Source: Microbispora sp. H13382 (lineage in GTDB: Bacteria; Actinomycetota; Actinomycetes; Streptosporangiales; Streptosporangiaceae). Taken from it: a DNA stretch of 64,000 bases. Positions 7,182 to 14,946 of this stretch are shown here, in pieces. Below the pieces are notes generated by a model that saw nothing but the letters and a program-made list of their open reading frames with translations, searched no databases and was not told where the DNA came from. The position numbers and the translations under genes are program-made. The stretch spans positions 480,351 through 544,350 of the forward strand of contig NZ_JABBXA010000002.1 in NCBI RefSeq assembly GCF_014161445.1. The letters are read 5' to 3'. Positions within the stretch are counted from its first letter, which is position 1, and each line of letters opens with the position of its first letter.

Positions 7182-8957
7182 ATGTGGATCCCGAGAGCCG
7201 CCGTCGGTGCAGTCGCCGTGCTCGTCGGCGTGGCCGGCCTGGCGGGCGCGGCGGGCGAGGGGTTCGCCGCGGCCGCCTACGGCGCACGGCTCCCCCTCAC
7301 GCTCGCGCTGGCCGGCACGCTGGTCGGTGTCGGATGGTCCGTCGCCGGCGCTCTCCTCGCCTGGCTCCGCCCCGCCAACGCGATCGGCTGGCTCCTCCTC
7401 GTCGTCGGGACCATGACCCAGCTCTCGCTGACCGAGGAGGCGTTCGCCGCGGCCGGATGGCTCGGTCCCGCAGCGGCCGCGGGCGACTGGATGGCACGCG
7501 CTCCCGGGCTGGTCCTCACCCTGGTCGGCGGATGGAGCATCATGGCGATGCTGGGCACGCTGCCCGCGTTCTTCCCCACCGGGCGCCCGCCCGGACGTAC
7601 CTGGTGGTGGCCGGTGGGCGTCGTCGCCCTCGGCGCGGTGCTCATCCAGCTGCACTGGCTCGCGGGGCAGCCGTCGGACGGCCCGCTCGGCGCGGTGTCT
7701 TTCGTCGTGTACCTGGCCGGTGCGGCGACGATCTGGGTGCTCGCGATCGTCAGGTTGGCCAGGTCGGCCGCGCCGCGACGCCAGCAGCTCGCGTGGCTGC
7801 TCGGCAGCGTCATCCTCATCATCGTGGCGAACTTGCTCGGCGACAGCCTGGTCGCCCAGATCGCCCAGGTCACGAGCCTGTACCTACTGCCGACGGCGAT
7901 CGCGATCGCGGTGCTGCGCTATCGCCTGCTGGGCATCGACGCGTCACCACGGGCGGATCCGGTGCGGATCGTAGCCGAGATCGGCACGCACGTCGGCGCG
8001 CCGGCCGACACCGACGGTGAACTGCTCACCGCGGTACTCGCCGCCGTACGGCGGTCGGTCGACGCCCCCGGCGCCCGGATCCGCGACGCCTCCCGATCGG
8101 TGATCGCGTGCAGCGGCGACCTGCAGCCCGACGCCGAGCTTCCCGCCACGGCGTTCAGCGCCACCCTGGCGGTCGGCGACATGCCGCTCGGCGTGCTCGA
8201 GGTCGCGCCGAGATGGCAGGAGGAGGGGTTCGCACGGCGCGAGGAACGGATGCTCGCCGCGCTGGCCGCGCAGGTGGCCGCCGTGCTCCACGCGCGGGGC
8301 CTGGCCGAACAGCTGGAAGCGCAGCGGGATGCCGAGATGGACGCCCGCACGCGGGAGCGCGAACGGCTCCGCCACGAGCTGCACGACGGGCTCGGGCCCG
8401 CCCTGACGGGGATGGGACTGGGGCTTGCCGGACTGGAGGACGCGATCCGGGCGTCCAGTGCGACGACCGCGCTGCAGATCACGGGGGTGCTCCGAGCTGA
8501 GGTGGCCGGGACCGTGTCGGAGGTGCGTCGCATCCTCGACGACCTGCAGCCGGCGGCGCTCGAGGAGCGCGGCTTCGCCGAGGCGATCCGGCGCGGGGTC
8601 GTCTCGGTGGCCGCGACCCTGCCGGTCAGCGTGGAGGTCGGTCCGCTGCCCGCGCTGCCGCCGAGGGTGGAGCAGACGGCCTACCGGGTCGTGGCCGAGG
8701 CGGTGACCAACGCCGTCCGCCACGCCGGCGCCACGCAACTCGACGTGTGCGTGCGCGGCGACGAGGGCGACAACCTCGTCATCGAGGTGCGCGACGACGG
8801 TGCAGGTTTCGACCCGTCCCGGCCGCCGCGCGGCGGGATCGGCCTGGCCTCGATGCGGGCACGCGCCCGCGAGCTTGGCGGCGAGGTCGCGATCAGCTCG
8901 TCGGACGCGGGCACCACGGTGACGCTGAGGGTGCCGACGGCGGTGCGGATCGCATGA
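7182..8957 (+). CDS. NarL-type sensor histidine kinase
   Basis: 591 aa. The N-terminal half (about residues 1-250) holds roughly seven to eight hydrophobic helices; a GAF-like linker follows, then the HisKA_3 box RHELHDGLGPALTG with the phosphorylated His at residue 401 and a HATPase domain (TNAVRHAGATQ N-box, VRDDGAGFDPS, GGIGLASM). The start at ATG 7182 removes 71 codons that overlap the divergent promoter. The stop overlaps the response regulator start (ATGA), so the pair is translationally coupled. Signal unknown. Confidence 0.9.
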   Translation: MWIPRAAVGAVAVLVGVAGLAGAAGEGFAAAAYGARLPLTLALAGTLVGVGWSVAGALLAWLRPANAIGWLLLVVGTMTQLSLTEEAFAAAGWLGPAAAAGDWMARAPGLVLTLVGGWSIMAMLGTLPAFFPTGRPPGRTWWWPVGVVALGAVLIQLHWLAGQPSDGPLGAVSFVVYLAGAATIWVLAIVRLARSAAPRRQQLAWLLGSVILIIVANLLGDSLVAQIAQVTSLYLLPTAIAIAVLRYRLLGIDASPRADPVRIVAEIGTHVGAPADTDGELLTAVLAAVRRSVDAPGARIRDASRSVIACSGDLQPDAELPATAFSATLAVGDMPLGVLEVAPRWQEEGFARREERMLAALAAQVAAVLHARGLAEQLEAQRDAEMDARTRERERLRHELHDGLGPALTGMGLGLAGLEDAIRASSATTALQITGVLRAEVAGTVSEVRRILDDLQPAALEERGFAEAIRRGVVSVAATLPVSVEVGPLPALPPRVEQTAYRVVAEAVTNAVRHAGATQLDVCVRGDEGDNLVIEVRDDGAGFDPSRPPRGGIGLASMRARARELGGEVAISSSDAGTTVTLRVPTAVRIA

Positions 8958-9631
8958 GCGCGTGGGTCGATGCATCCGCCCCCGTGCGTCTGGTCGTCGC
9001 CGACGACCACCCGATGTTTCGCTTCGGCCTGCGCGTGGCGCTGACCTCCTCACCCGACGTCGAAGTCGTCGGCGAGGCCGCTGACGGCGCGGAGCTGGTC
9101 CGTCTCGTGGAGGAACTGTCGCCCGAGGTCGCGCTCACCGACCTTGAGATGCCCGGGGTCGACGGGCTCAGCGCCCTCGCCATGCTGACCGCCCGCTTCC
9201 CCGACCTCGGGGTGGTCGTGCTGACGATGCACGCCGACGACGAGCGGCTGCTCGCCGCGGTCCGCGCCGGCGCCCGCGGCTACCTGCTCAAGGGCGCGGA
9301 GCGCGAAGAGATCACCGGCGCCGTCCTCGTGGTCGCCGCTGGCGGCACCGTATTCGGCGGAGAGGTCGGCCGCCGGATCGCCGCGTACGCGACACGGCCG
9401 CTCACCGCCGCGGACAAGGTCTTCCCAGAGCTCACCGATCGCGAGCACGAGGTGCTCGGCCTCGTGGCGGCGGGGCTCGGCAACCACGAGATCGCGGCCA
9501 GGCTCGTCCTCTCCGAGAAGACCGTGCGCAACCACGTCGCCGCCATCCTCGCCAAGCTCCAGGCGCGCGACCGTGCGGCGCTCGTCGCGCGCGCCCGCGA
9601 CCGCGGACTCGGGCAGCATCCGGTCGAGTGA
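8954..9631 (+). CDS. LuxR/NarL-family response regulator
   Basis: 225 aa. Receiver domain: acidic pair VVADDHP near residue 17, phospho-acceptor Asp63 in LTDLEMPG, and the conserved Lys of YLLKG. C-terminal LuxR helix-turn-helix LTDREHEVLGLVAAGLGNHE followed by IAARLVLSEKTVRNHVAAIL. Cognate of the histidine kinase, whose stop it overlaps by 4 bases (8954-8957). Probable targets are the divergent membrane protein gene or its own operon. Confidence 0.92.
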   Translation: MSAWVDASAPVRLVVADDHPMFRFGLRVALTSSPDVEVVGEAADGAELVRLVEELSPEVALTDLEMPGVDGLSALAMLTARFPDLGVVVLTMHADDERLLAAVRAGARGYLLKGAEREEITGAVLVVAAGGTVFGGEVGRRIAAYATRPLTAADKVFPELTDREHEVLGLVAAGLGNHEIAARLVLSEKTVRNHVAAILAKLQARDRAALVARARDRGLGQHPVE

Positions 9632-9638
9632 CGATCGG

Positions 9639-9731
9639 TCACCATGGCTGAGGTGACAGTCGTGCCGACGGGAGCATTTTGCGCTGGCCGATCTTGCTAA
9701 CGGCGTCGCTAACAACGACTTTGAACGATCA
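9639..9731 (-). pseudogene. possible 3' end of a second integrase
   Basis: The minus strand reads VVSDAVSKIG before a stop at 9639, resembling DVSSPVSKI at the tail of the integrase remnant near 5450; the DNA shares the 12-mer GATCTTGCTAAC at both places. No catalytic motif survives, so this is tentative. Confidence 0.3.
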
Positions 9732-9821
9732 TGGACGGAGGTGGATTGGGATCGCGCGGTAGAGGCCCGTGGCCAGCATGTCGAAGTACTTGCGGGCAGC
9801 TATCGACGATCAAAGTTCTTG

Positions 9822-9864
9822 CTACGGATCAGAAGGTTAGGGGTTCGAGTCCTCTCGGCCGCGC
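9822..9864 (+). repeat. attachment-site direct repeat, copy 2
   Basis: All 43 bases match 5338-5380 (tRNA-Arg 3' half). There is no upstream tRNA half, so this is an att scar and not a gene. Confidence 0.9.
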
Positions 9865-9872
9865 TCAGCTCA

Positions 9873-9906
9873 AGGGCCCATTCCGATCATCGGGGTGGGC
9901 CTTTTT
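9873..9906 (+). terminator. rho-independent terminator after att copy 2
   Basis: GGCCCA (9875-9880) pairs with TGGGCC (9896-9901), followed by TTTTT (9902-9906). It occupies the same relative place as the terminators after copies 1 and 3 but differs in sequence. Confidence 0.75.
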
Positions 9907-9941
9907 GATCTCTGTACAGCAGCGTGATACCGCAACTGCAT

Positions 9942-10412
9942 CTACTGGCGATCCCAGAGATCCCGACCGTCGCGGCCTGAGGGGTCCATGGTGAGTAGGT
10001 CCTCGTGAAGATGCCGGACTGCTCTGCCTGTTAGTCCACCCGATGCTGTGGTCTCCATCAGTCGCCAGCCAGGGGAATCGTCTGGTGCTTCGCCGTCGCG
10101 GCCAGCGGCGGTGAGGTTGTAGAGCAGCCCGAATACCGCCTCATAGGCGGTAACTCGCGCGAGCTGGGCAAGATCGCTGCGGTTCGCACCGTGTGCGAGT
10201 AGTCGGGCCGCTGCCGGGATGTTTTCCAAGGCACCTGGAGCAGCCCAACTGTCGATCAGCTCCGGCCAGATGCGTCGTAGCGCTAGAAAGCGAGCCAGTT
10301 GAGGGATGTCTTCCGATATCTCCGAGAGAGCCCAACTGTCGGGATCCGCCGCACCCAGTGCCGCGAAGCTATCCCGCAAGGCGAGCAGTGCGGCGCGATC
10401 TTCATCATTCAT
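9942..10412 (-). CDS. hypothetical protein, element cargo
   Basis: 156 aa, acidic, soluble, helix-rich (ADPDSWALSEISEDIPQLA, ARLLAHGANRSDLAQLARVT). No motif recognised. It begins 9 bases after the stop of the gene at 10422-10754, so the two form an operon. Size, acidity and pairing would suit an immunity or antitoxin partner, but nothing in the sequence proves it. Confidence 0.6.
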   Translation of the reverse strand: MNDEDRAALLALRDSFAALGAADPDSWALSEISEDIPQLARFLALRRIWPELIDSWAAPGALENIPAAARLLAHGANRSDLAQLARVTAYEAVFGLLYNLTAAGRDGEAPDDSPGWRLMETTASGGLTGRAVRHLHEDLLTMDPSGRDGRDLWDRQ

Positions 10413-10421
10413 TTTGATATT

Positions 10422-10754
10422 TCAACACAACCCGACATGAGGAAGGCCTTGCGGGTCATCCCAGGGCCCTACCTGCATTCGTGTCAGTTGGACGTTGTCT
10501 GCCGATCGCAGGCCCATTGGGGGCAAGATGGTGCCCGAGCGGTAGGACGATCGCTTCAGAATGATTTCGCCCTCGGTGACGGCGAAGGCACCCGTCTTCC
10601 CGACGAACCCAAGCCAGTGGAACGGCTGGCTGGGAACTGATGAGGGTAAGTCGTCCATCTGTAGCCGTCCGTCCTCGCAGCGCTTCAGCACGAGAGCGCC
10701 GCGTCTGTGGGCAATCGTGAGTCTGCTATCGATGAGGAAGACATCGGTCGACAT
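10422..10754 (-). CDS. hypothetical protein, element cargo
   Basis: 110 aa from ATG 10754. The reading frame stays open upstream to 10880, but that stretch looks unnatural (rich in Pro, Arg and Ser), so a truncated 5' part is possible. Beta-rich sequence (AHRRGALVLKRCEDGRLQM, GAFAVTEGEIILKRSS). No family recognised. First gene of a two-gene operon with 9942-10412. Confidence 0.5.
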   Translation of the reverse strand: MSTDVFLIDSRLTIAHRRGALVLKRCEDGRLQMDDLPSSVPSQPFHWLGFVGKTGAFAVTEGEIILKRSSYRSGTILPPMGLRSADNVQLTRMQVGPWDDPQGLPHVGLC

Positions 10755-10985
10755 GGTGCTGACGCCATGTTCCTGCAGGTCAACGGCCTCCCCTGGAGAC
10801 CGTGAAGGCTTGGGGCCCTCATACTCTCCGGAGAGCCTCCCCTGACCTGGGCGATCAACCCGGTTGATGACGGGTGGCACGCTCGTTGATGGCCCCCTGT
10901 CCAGTCAGGTTTTAGTGATTCACAAGTGGCCACCAAGGGCAGCCGGAAATCCTTTCGTATGTCTGACGACGAAGGGATGACCTGC

Positions 10986-11177
10986 ATGAACAAGACACGC
11001 AAGGCCGTAATGGTTATGGCCGCGCTCTTCTCGGTTGGCGCCGCAAGCCTGATCAGCGCCGGTCCCGCCGCGGCCATGGCGCCGACGCCCCGCGCTGCCG
11101 AGGACCTCTACAACGGGATGTACCCCTACGATATCTGCGATCTAGACCGCAACGCCTCAGGGTGTCGTGAGTACTGA
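10986..11177 (+). CDS. small secreted peptide, unknown
   Basis: 63 aa from ATG 10986, preceded by GAAGGGATG at 10971-10979. Signal peptide: MNKTRKAV, hydrophobic MVMAALFSVGAASLISA, cleavage near PAAAMA. The mature part is only about 30 residues, acidic, with two cysteines (YDICDLDRNASGC) that could form a disulfide. No homology recognised. Lies inside the integrated-element region. Confidence 0.55.
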   Translation: MNKTRKAVMVMAALFSVGAASLISAGPAAAMAPTPRAAEDLYNGMYPYDICDLDRNASGCREY

Positions 11178-11253
11178 ACCCATTTCATCCGCTGGCGCAG
11201 GACTCCTGATCACAGCGTGATCGTGAATCACGGGTTTCGGCTGTGATGTAGAA

Positions 11254-11308
11254 AGACCCCTGGTAGACGGGTTGATCACCACAATCTGCCCGCCACCACC
11301 AGGGGTCT
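11254..11308. repeat. inverted repeat at 5' edge of IS remnant
   Basis: AGACCCCTGGT (11254-11264) is the exact inverse of ACCAGGGGTCT (11298-11308). It lies just before the transposase start and is probably the left end or a subterminal repeat of the insertion sequence. Confidence 0.5.
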
Positions 11309-11311
11309 CGG

Positions 11312-11972
11312 ATGCTGTTCAACCGTGCTGCGGTCGATCTGTCGCGTTCAACGCTGAACTACGTGGCCGGGATCAACCGGCGGCACCGCAAGGCGATCGG
11401 GTCGCCATGGCGGCGGCTAACCCCGGCCAGCAGGCCCTGCTCGTGCTGGTCTACCTGCGCAAGGGCGAGACATTTGCCGAGATCGGCGCCGGCTTCGGCG
11501 TCTCGGCGACAACCGGCTGGCGGTACGTGCAGGAGACGGTGATGCTGCTGCCGGCCCGCTCGCCCAAGCTCACCCAGGCCCTACGCAAGGCGGCCAAGGA
11601 CGGGCTGACGCACCTCATCCTCGACGGCACGCTCATCCACACCGACCGGGTGAAAGCCGATCGGCCCTTCTTCTCCGGCAAGCATCGTGTACACGGTATG
11701 AACATCCAGGTCATCGCCGGTCCGGACGCAACGATTTTGTGGACCTCTGGCGCGCTGCCCGGCAAGACACATGACCTTACTGCAGCCCGCGTCTGGGGCA
11801 TCCTGCGCGAGTTGGAGAAGGCGGGCATCCTCACCCTGGCCGACATGCCTACCAGGGCGCCGAGGCCACCGTCGTGAGCACGCCGTACAAGGACAGGCAT
11901 AAGCCCGCCTCGCAGAAGCGAGCAACCGCGCCCACGCCGGCGGCCCAGGGGAACGCGCGAACGCGCAGCCTT
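11312..11972 (+). pseudogene. IS5-type DDE transposase, frameshifted and 3'-truncated
   Basis: ATG 11312 starts VDLSRSTLNYVAGINRRHRK; a shift near 11405 moves to NPGQQALLVLVYLRKGETFA then EIGAGFGVSATTGWRYVQE and the DDE segment LILDGTLIHTDR...FFSGKHRVHGMNIQVIAG. A further shift near 11850 leads to AYQGAEATVVSTPYKDRHKP. The last part (NRAHAGGPGERANAQ) breaks off near 11972 against integrase remains. This is the IS5-group helix-turn-helix plus DDE layout. Not functional. Confidence 0.8.
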
Positions 11973-12035
11973 CCGGCAGTGGGCATCTAAGGCTCGGTTG
12001 AAGTTTCGCGGCTCGATGGGTGTGCCGTACTTAAC
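11965..12035 (-). pseudogene. fragment of another tyrosine integrase
   Basis: The minus strand reads VKYGTPIEPRNFNRALDAHC then RKA, the well conserved strand-turn-helix that precedes the H-x-x-R box of actinobacterial integrases. It is cut on the left by the transposase remnant. On the right an unrelated but natural-looking frame (AISLAVQNLHRLEHVGDDMV) begins, so this is a deletion junction. Distinct from the integrase remnant at 5400-5777. Confidence 0.6.
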
Positions 12036-12239
12036 ACGACGCAGACCATGTCGTCACCGACGTGCTCCAGGCGATGGAGATTCTGCACGGCGAGGCTGAT
12101 GGCGGGCTCCGCCGCACCTGACGGCAACTGCTGTACAGCAGCGGCGTACAGCAACAGCCCCTTACGCGGTCACACTCCACAGGCCCGCACCTACCGCCGG
12201 AGCAGGGAGGCAAGCCATCAGCCAGGGATCTGCTTTTCC

Positions 12240-12282
12240 CTACGGATCAGAAGGTTAGGGATTCGAGTCCTCTCGGCCGCGC
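12240..12282 (+). repeat. attachment-site direct repeat, copy 3
   Basis: 43 bp, 42 identical to the tRNA-Arg 3' half; the single difference is A at 12261 in the T loop, which would spoil GGTTC. It is therefore an att scar that is not under tRNA selection. Confidence 0.9.
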
Positions 12283-12289
12283 CACACGG

Positions 12290-12325
12290 AAGCCCGGATC
12301 ATCAGCCGATGACCTGGGCTTTTCT
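12290..12325 (+). terminator. terminator after att copy 3
   Basis: AAGCCC (12290-12295) pairs with GGGCTT (12316-12321), extended inside by ATCATC/GATGA, followed by TTT. Third distinct terminator placed directly after a copy of the att core. Confidence 0.65.
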
Positions 12326-12479
12326 GCGTTTGGATCAGTTGAGAGTGTCCGGCTGTGTCCGGCCGTCAGCCGTTGTCTACGGGTGATCCTTCCCAATACC
12401 TTCCCGCGGCAAGGGCCCCTGACCTCGCCGGTTCGCGGCGACGGAGTCGAGCATGCCGAAGGTAGCCATCGTGAGCGCG

Positions 12480-13050
12480 TACGCGATGCCGGCGCGATGC
12501 TTGGTGGATGCGGATGTGCGGTTTGGAGGGGGTGAGCCGTACCAGCCGTACCAGCCTCGTTTTTGCTGGTGTTGATGCTGGTACGGCTGGTACGGCTTCC
12601 CCTCCCAATCGGGACCACGGCGGCCTCGGGGAGGGGTTCGGCGGTGGGGCAGTAGCGTTCCCAGGCGTTGGCGAAATTGCCGCGGTGGTAGCCCTTGGCC
12701 TGCCCGCTTGCGAATCGGATCGTGGCCGGACGGATGTCGTACTCACGTCGGATCGTGCCGAGCTTCATGGGGGTCAGACCGGTGGGTCCGAAGTCGGCCC
12801 AGCCGCTTTCGGGGTCGGCCTTGAGCCGTTCGAGCAGTACGGCGGCGGGTAGGGCGGTGTCAGCGCCGAAGGCGGTACGGCAGTCGGCCAACAGGCGGAT
12901 ACGGGTGGAGGTCTGTCCGTTGTCGTCGGCCTCGGCGGTCAGAGCCAGGGCGGCGGCGCGGGCACGGTCGCTCCAGTGGGCGCCAGCGTGGTCAGCGGCG
13001 ATGACCAGGGGTTCCCAGGTGTCGGCGGCGCGGTCTTCCAGCGGCATCGG
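12480..13050 (-). pseudogene. C-terminal part of DUF3631 mobile-element protein
   Basis: The reading frame gives [20 protein letters not shown], then [33 protein letters not shown] and [21 protein letters not shown] recognise this as the DUF3631 domain of large helicase/primase-like proteins of actinobacterial integrative elements and phages. The P-loop half is missing: the sequence is joined near 13050 to an oppositely oriented LuxR fragment. After about 12540 the frame degenerates and runs into att copy 3. Confidence 0.7.
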
Positions 13051-13052
13051 GG

Positions 13053-13396
13053 GTTCGGCTTTGCTGCTCTCACCGGAGATCACCCGCCGCCTGATCGACC
13101 GCTACACCGCGATGGCTCCGCCGGTCAACGCCCCCGGCCTGGCTCACCTGACCGGCAGGGAGGCCGAGGTGCTGCGATTGATGGCTCGGGGGCTGTCCAA
13201 CCGCGAGATCGCCGGGGAACTCTTTCTCGGCGAGGCGACCGTGAAGACGCACGTCAACCGCATCCTGGCCAAGCTCGGTGTGCGGGATCGCGTGCAGGCG
13301 GTGGTGCTCGCCTACGAGGCCGGCGTGGTGCGGGCCTCGACGCGAGGCCCGCACATAAGGATCCTGCTGACGACGGCCCTGGACGACCATCGCTGA
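13053..13396 (+). pseudogene. LuxR-type response regulator lacking its receiver domain
   Basis: Coding sequence resumes as [15 protein letters not shown], then [20 protein letters not shown] and [20 protein letters not shown], ending at 13396. This is the linker and complete DNA-binding domain of a NarL-family regulator; the receiver domain is gone and no start codon with an RBS is visible. It marks the right-hand limit of the mobile debris and is probably the resident gene cut by the rearrangement. Confidence 0.7.
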
Positions 13397-13472
13397 GGCC
13401 GGACCCCGATCCGGTGAAGTACTGGTGACAGGCCGTCGTCCCAGTCTCGTCAACTCCGGCCAGGCGTGACGT

Positions 13473-13946
13473 TCAGTGGCCGGTGTGCTCGTGATGGCCG
13501 TGGGCATGGCGTACCTTGGCCATTGCGCGGGCGATCACCGCCAACTCGTCGGGGTCCAGAACGTCGATCAGGTTCTGGCGTACGACCTTGACGTGGCCGG
13601 GTGCCGTGCTCTTCAGGCAGGCCATGCCCTTGTCGGTGAGTGCGGCGAGGATGCCCCTGTCGTCAGAGTCGCAGCGTCTGCGCTCGACGAGCCCGCGCTT
13701 CTCCAGCCGACCGATCTGATAGGTCAGTCCGCTCTTGGTGATGACGACCCGGCGGGCCAGTTCGGACATGCGAAGCTGCCAGTCGGGGGCGTCGGCGAGG
13801 TGGACGAGGATCTCGTACTGCGGATGGGTGAGGTCGGAGGCCTCTTTGAGCTGTTCTTCGATGAGTCGTTCGAGCAGGTGGCTGGCTGAGACGAACTCGA
13901 GCCAGGCCGCCATCTCGCTCTCGTTCAGCCATCGCACGTCCGTCAT
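13473..13946 (-). CDS. MarR-family transcriptional regulator
   Basis: 157 aa winged helix protein: LTHPQYEILVHLADAP, recognition region MSELARRVVITKSGLTYQIG, then RLEKRGLVERRRCDSDDRG and its wing. The His-rich tail HAHGHHEHTGH is unusual. Divergent from the DoxX gene, with two TTCAA-type palindromes in the 64-bp gap (13961-13972, 13999-14010), so it almost certainly represses both. Confidence 0.92.
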   Translation of the reverse strand: MTDVRWLNESEMAAWLEFVSASHLLERLIEEQLKEASDLTHPQYEILVHLADAPDWQLRMSELARRVVITKSGLTYQIGRLEKRGLVERRRCDSDDRGILAALTDKGMACLKSTAPGHVKVVRQNLIDVLDPDELAVIARAMAKVRHAHGHHEHTGH

Positions 13947-13960
13947 CTCCCCAGGATATG

Positions 13961-14010
13961 TTCAAAACTGAACGACCAGGCTAGTCTGGCCTGTGTCGTT
14001 CAAGTTTGAA
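13961..14010. promoter_or_regulatory. twin MarR operator candidates
   Basis: Two near-palindromes, TTCAAAACTGAA (13961-13972) and TTCAAGTTTGAA (13999-14010), lie 38 bp apart in the divergent MarR/DoxX gap. The second overlaps the region just before the DoxX ribosome-binding site. Spacing and symmetry suit two MarR dimers. Confidence 0.65.
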
Positions 14011-14024
14011 TGAATCGGGGTTTC

Positions 14025-14459
14025 ATGATCCACAAGTTTCGGCCGGTTGCGCTGCTGCTCGCCCGGGTCGCCGTGGGCGTCATCTTCATCGCATACGGCT
14101 GGCAGAAGCTCTTCGTCAACGGCGTCGCCGGGACGACCCAGTTCTTCGAGTCGATCGGTGCGCCCATCCCCGCCGTGACGGCTCCGCTCGTTGGGCTACT
14201 GGAGGCGGTCGGGGGAGCGGCCCTGGTGCTTGGGGCGCTGTTGCCGGTGGCAGGCACGCTGCTGGCGCTCAACATGATCGGAGCGATCATCCTGGTTCAC
14301 GGGGCCAACGGCCTGTACGTGGACAAGGGCGGCTACGAGTTCGTCCTGGCGCTCGCCGCGGCGGCCCTGGCCATCGGCTTCACGGGCGGCGGCATGCTGG
14401 CCGTCGACGACCTGTGGAAGCGCCGTGGTTCGGAGAAGCTCGCCGCCACGGCTCACTGA
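14025..14459 (+). CDS. DoxX-family membrane protein
   Basis: 144 aa with four membrane helices: ALLLARVAVGVIFIAYGWQKL, PLVGLLEAVGGAALVLGALL, MIGAIILVHGANGLYV and LALAAAALAIGFTGGGML. These are the typical DoxX/SURF4-like pattern. Start ATG 14025 follows ATCGGGG; the ATG at 14010 falls inside an operator palindrome. DoxX proteins of actinobacteria are linked to thiol/redox homeostasis and are often MarR-controlled. Confidence 0.88.
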   Translation: MIHKFRPVALLLARVAVGVIFIAYGWQKLFVNGVAGTTQFFESIGAPIPAVTAPLVGLLEAVGGAALVLGALLPVAGTLLALNMIGAIILVHGANGLYVDKGGYEFVLALAAAALAIGFTGGGMLAVDDLWKRRGSEKLAATAH

Positions 14460-14469
14460 GAGCGGCACG

Positions 14470-14503
14470 CCCCTCTCGCCGGTTTCGGCGAGAGGGGCTT
14501 TTT
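14470..14503 (+). terminator. strong rho-independent terminator
   Basis: Perfect 11-bp stem CCCCTCTCGCC / GGCGAGAGGGG with a 6-base loop GGTTTC, then CTTTTT. It ends the DoxX transcript. Confidence 0.95.
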
Positions 14504-14581
14504 CGATCTATCCCTGATCTGGTGTCCCTTCATCTGGGCGCCATCTGGACGCCTGGCACGCGGGAAGGACGCCGCTGCGGG

Positions 14582-14793
14582 TTAACGCCGCAGTCGCAGC
14601 CGGCGGAGGCCGAAAACGATCGACGCGAGCAGCGGCCACAGCATCCAGGTGTAGAGACCGGCGAGCCATGCGGTGTCGAAGAACGCCGATGCACGAGCAG
14701 CCCGATCACGCTGCTCAGGCCGATCGCGCGCTTCGGTCGGCCCAGTAGAGCGCTCGCAATGGCCTCCGTCGCCGCTCGCTTATCGCCCTCCAC
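14582..14793 (-). pseudogene. membrane protein remnant with one frameshift
   Basis: From a possible ATG at 14793 the minus strand reads ALLGRPKRAIGLSSVIGLLV. A one-base slip near 14690 then continues FFDTAWLAGLYTWMLWPLLA and SIVFGLRRLRLRR before a stop. Two hydrophobic helices ending in a basic tail look like the C-terminus of an integral membrane protein of unknown family. Confidence 0.45.
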
Positions 14794-14946
14794 GAGGTGC
14801 GGTGGTTGTCAGGCGGCGCGTAAGCCTGTACGGGGAGCCTGTCGGGACAGGCTGACAACACGATCTCCTTGTGGACGGCGTGAGCGATCCGAAACCGTGG
14901 ATCCGCTGCAGGAATCACCTGCCGGCGTTCGACACCAGGAGAAACG

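Larger units (their letters stand above)
9632..9941. other. element junction region
   Basis: Between the response regulator and the hypothetical gene ending at 9942. It contains the possible integrase tail (9639-9731), about 90 bases of unassigned sequence, attachment copy 2 (9822-9864) and a terminator. No intact gene. Confidence 0.6.

Noticed and set aside
9822-9864. second tRNA-Arg gene
   Set aside because: Only the 3' half is present; no acceptor 5' strand or D arm upstream. The same holds for 12240-12282.
14836-14946. c-di-AMP (ydaO) riboswitch before the wall hydrolase
   Set aside because: Only a 7-bp hairpin is present; the conserved ydaO core is not seen.
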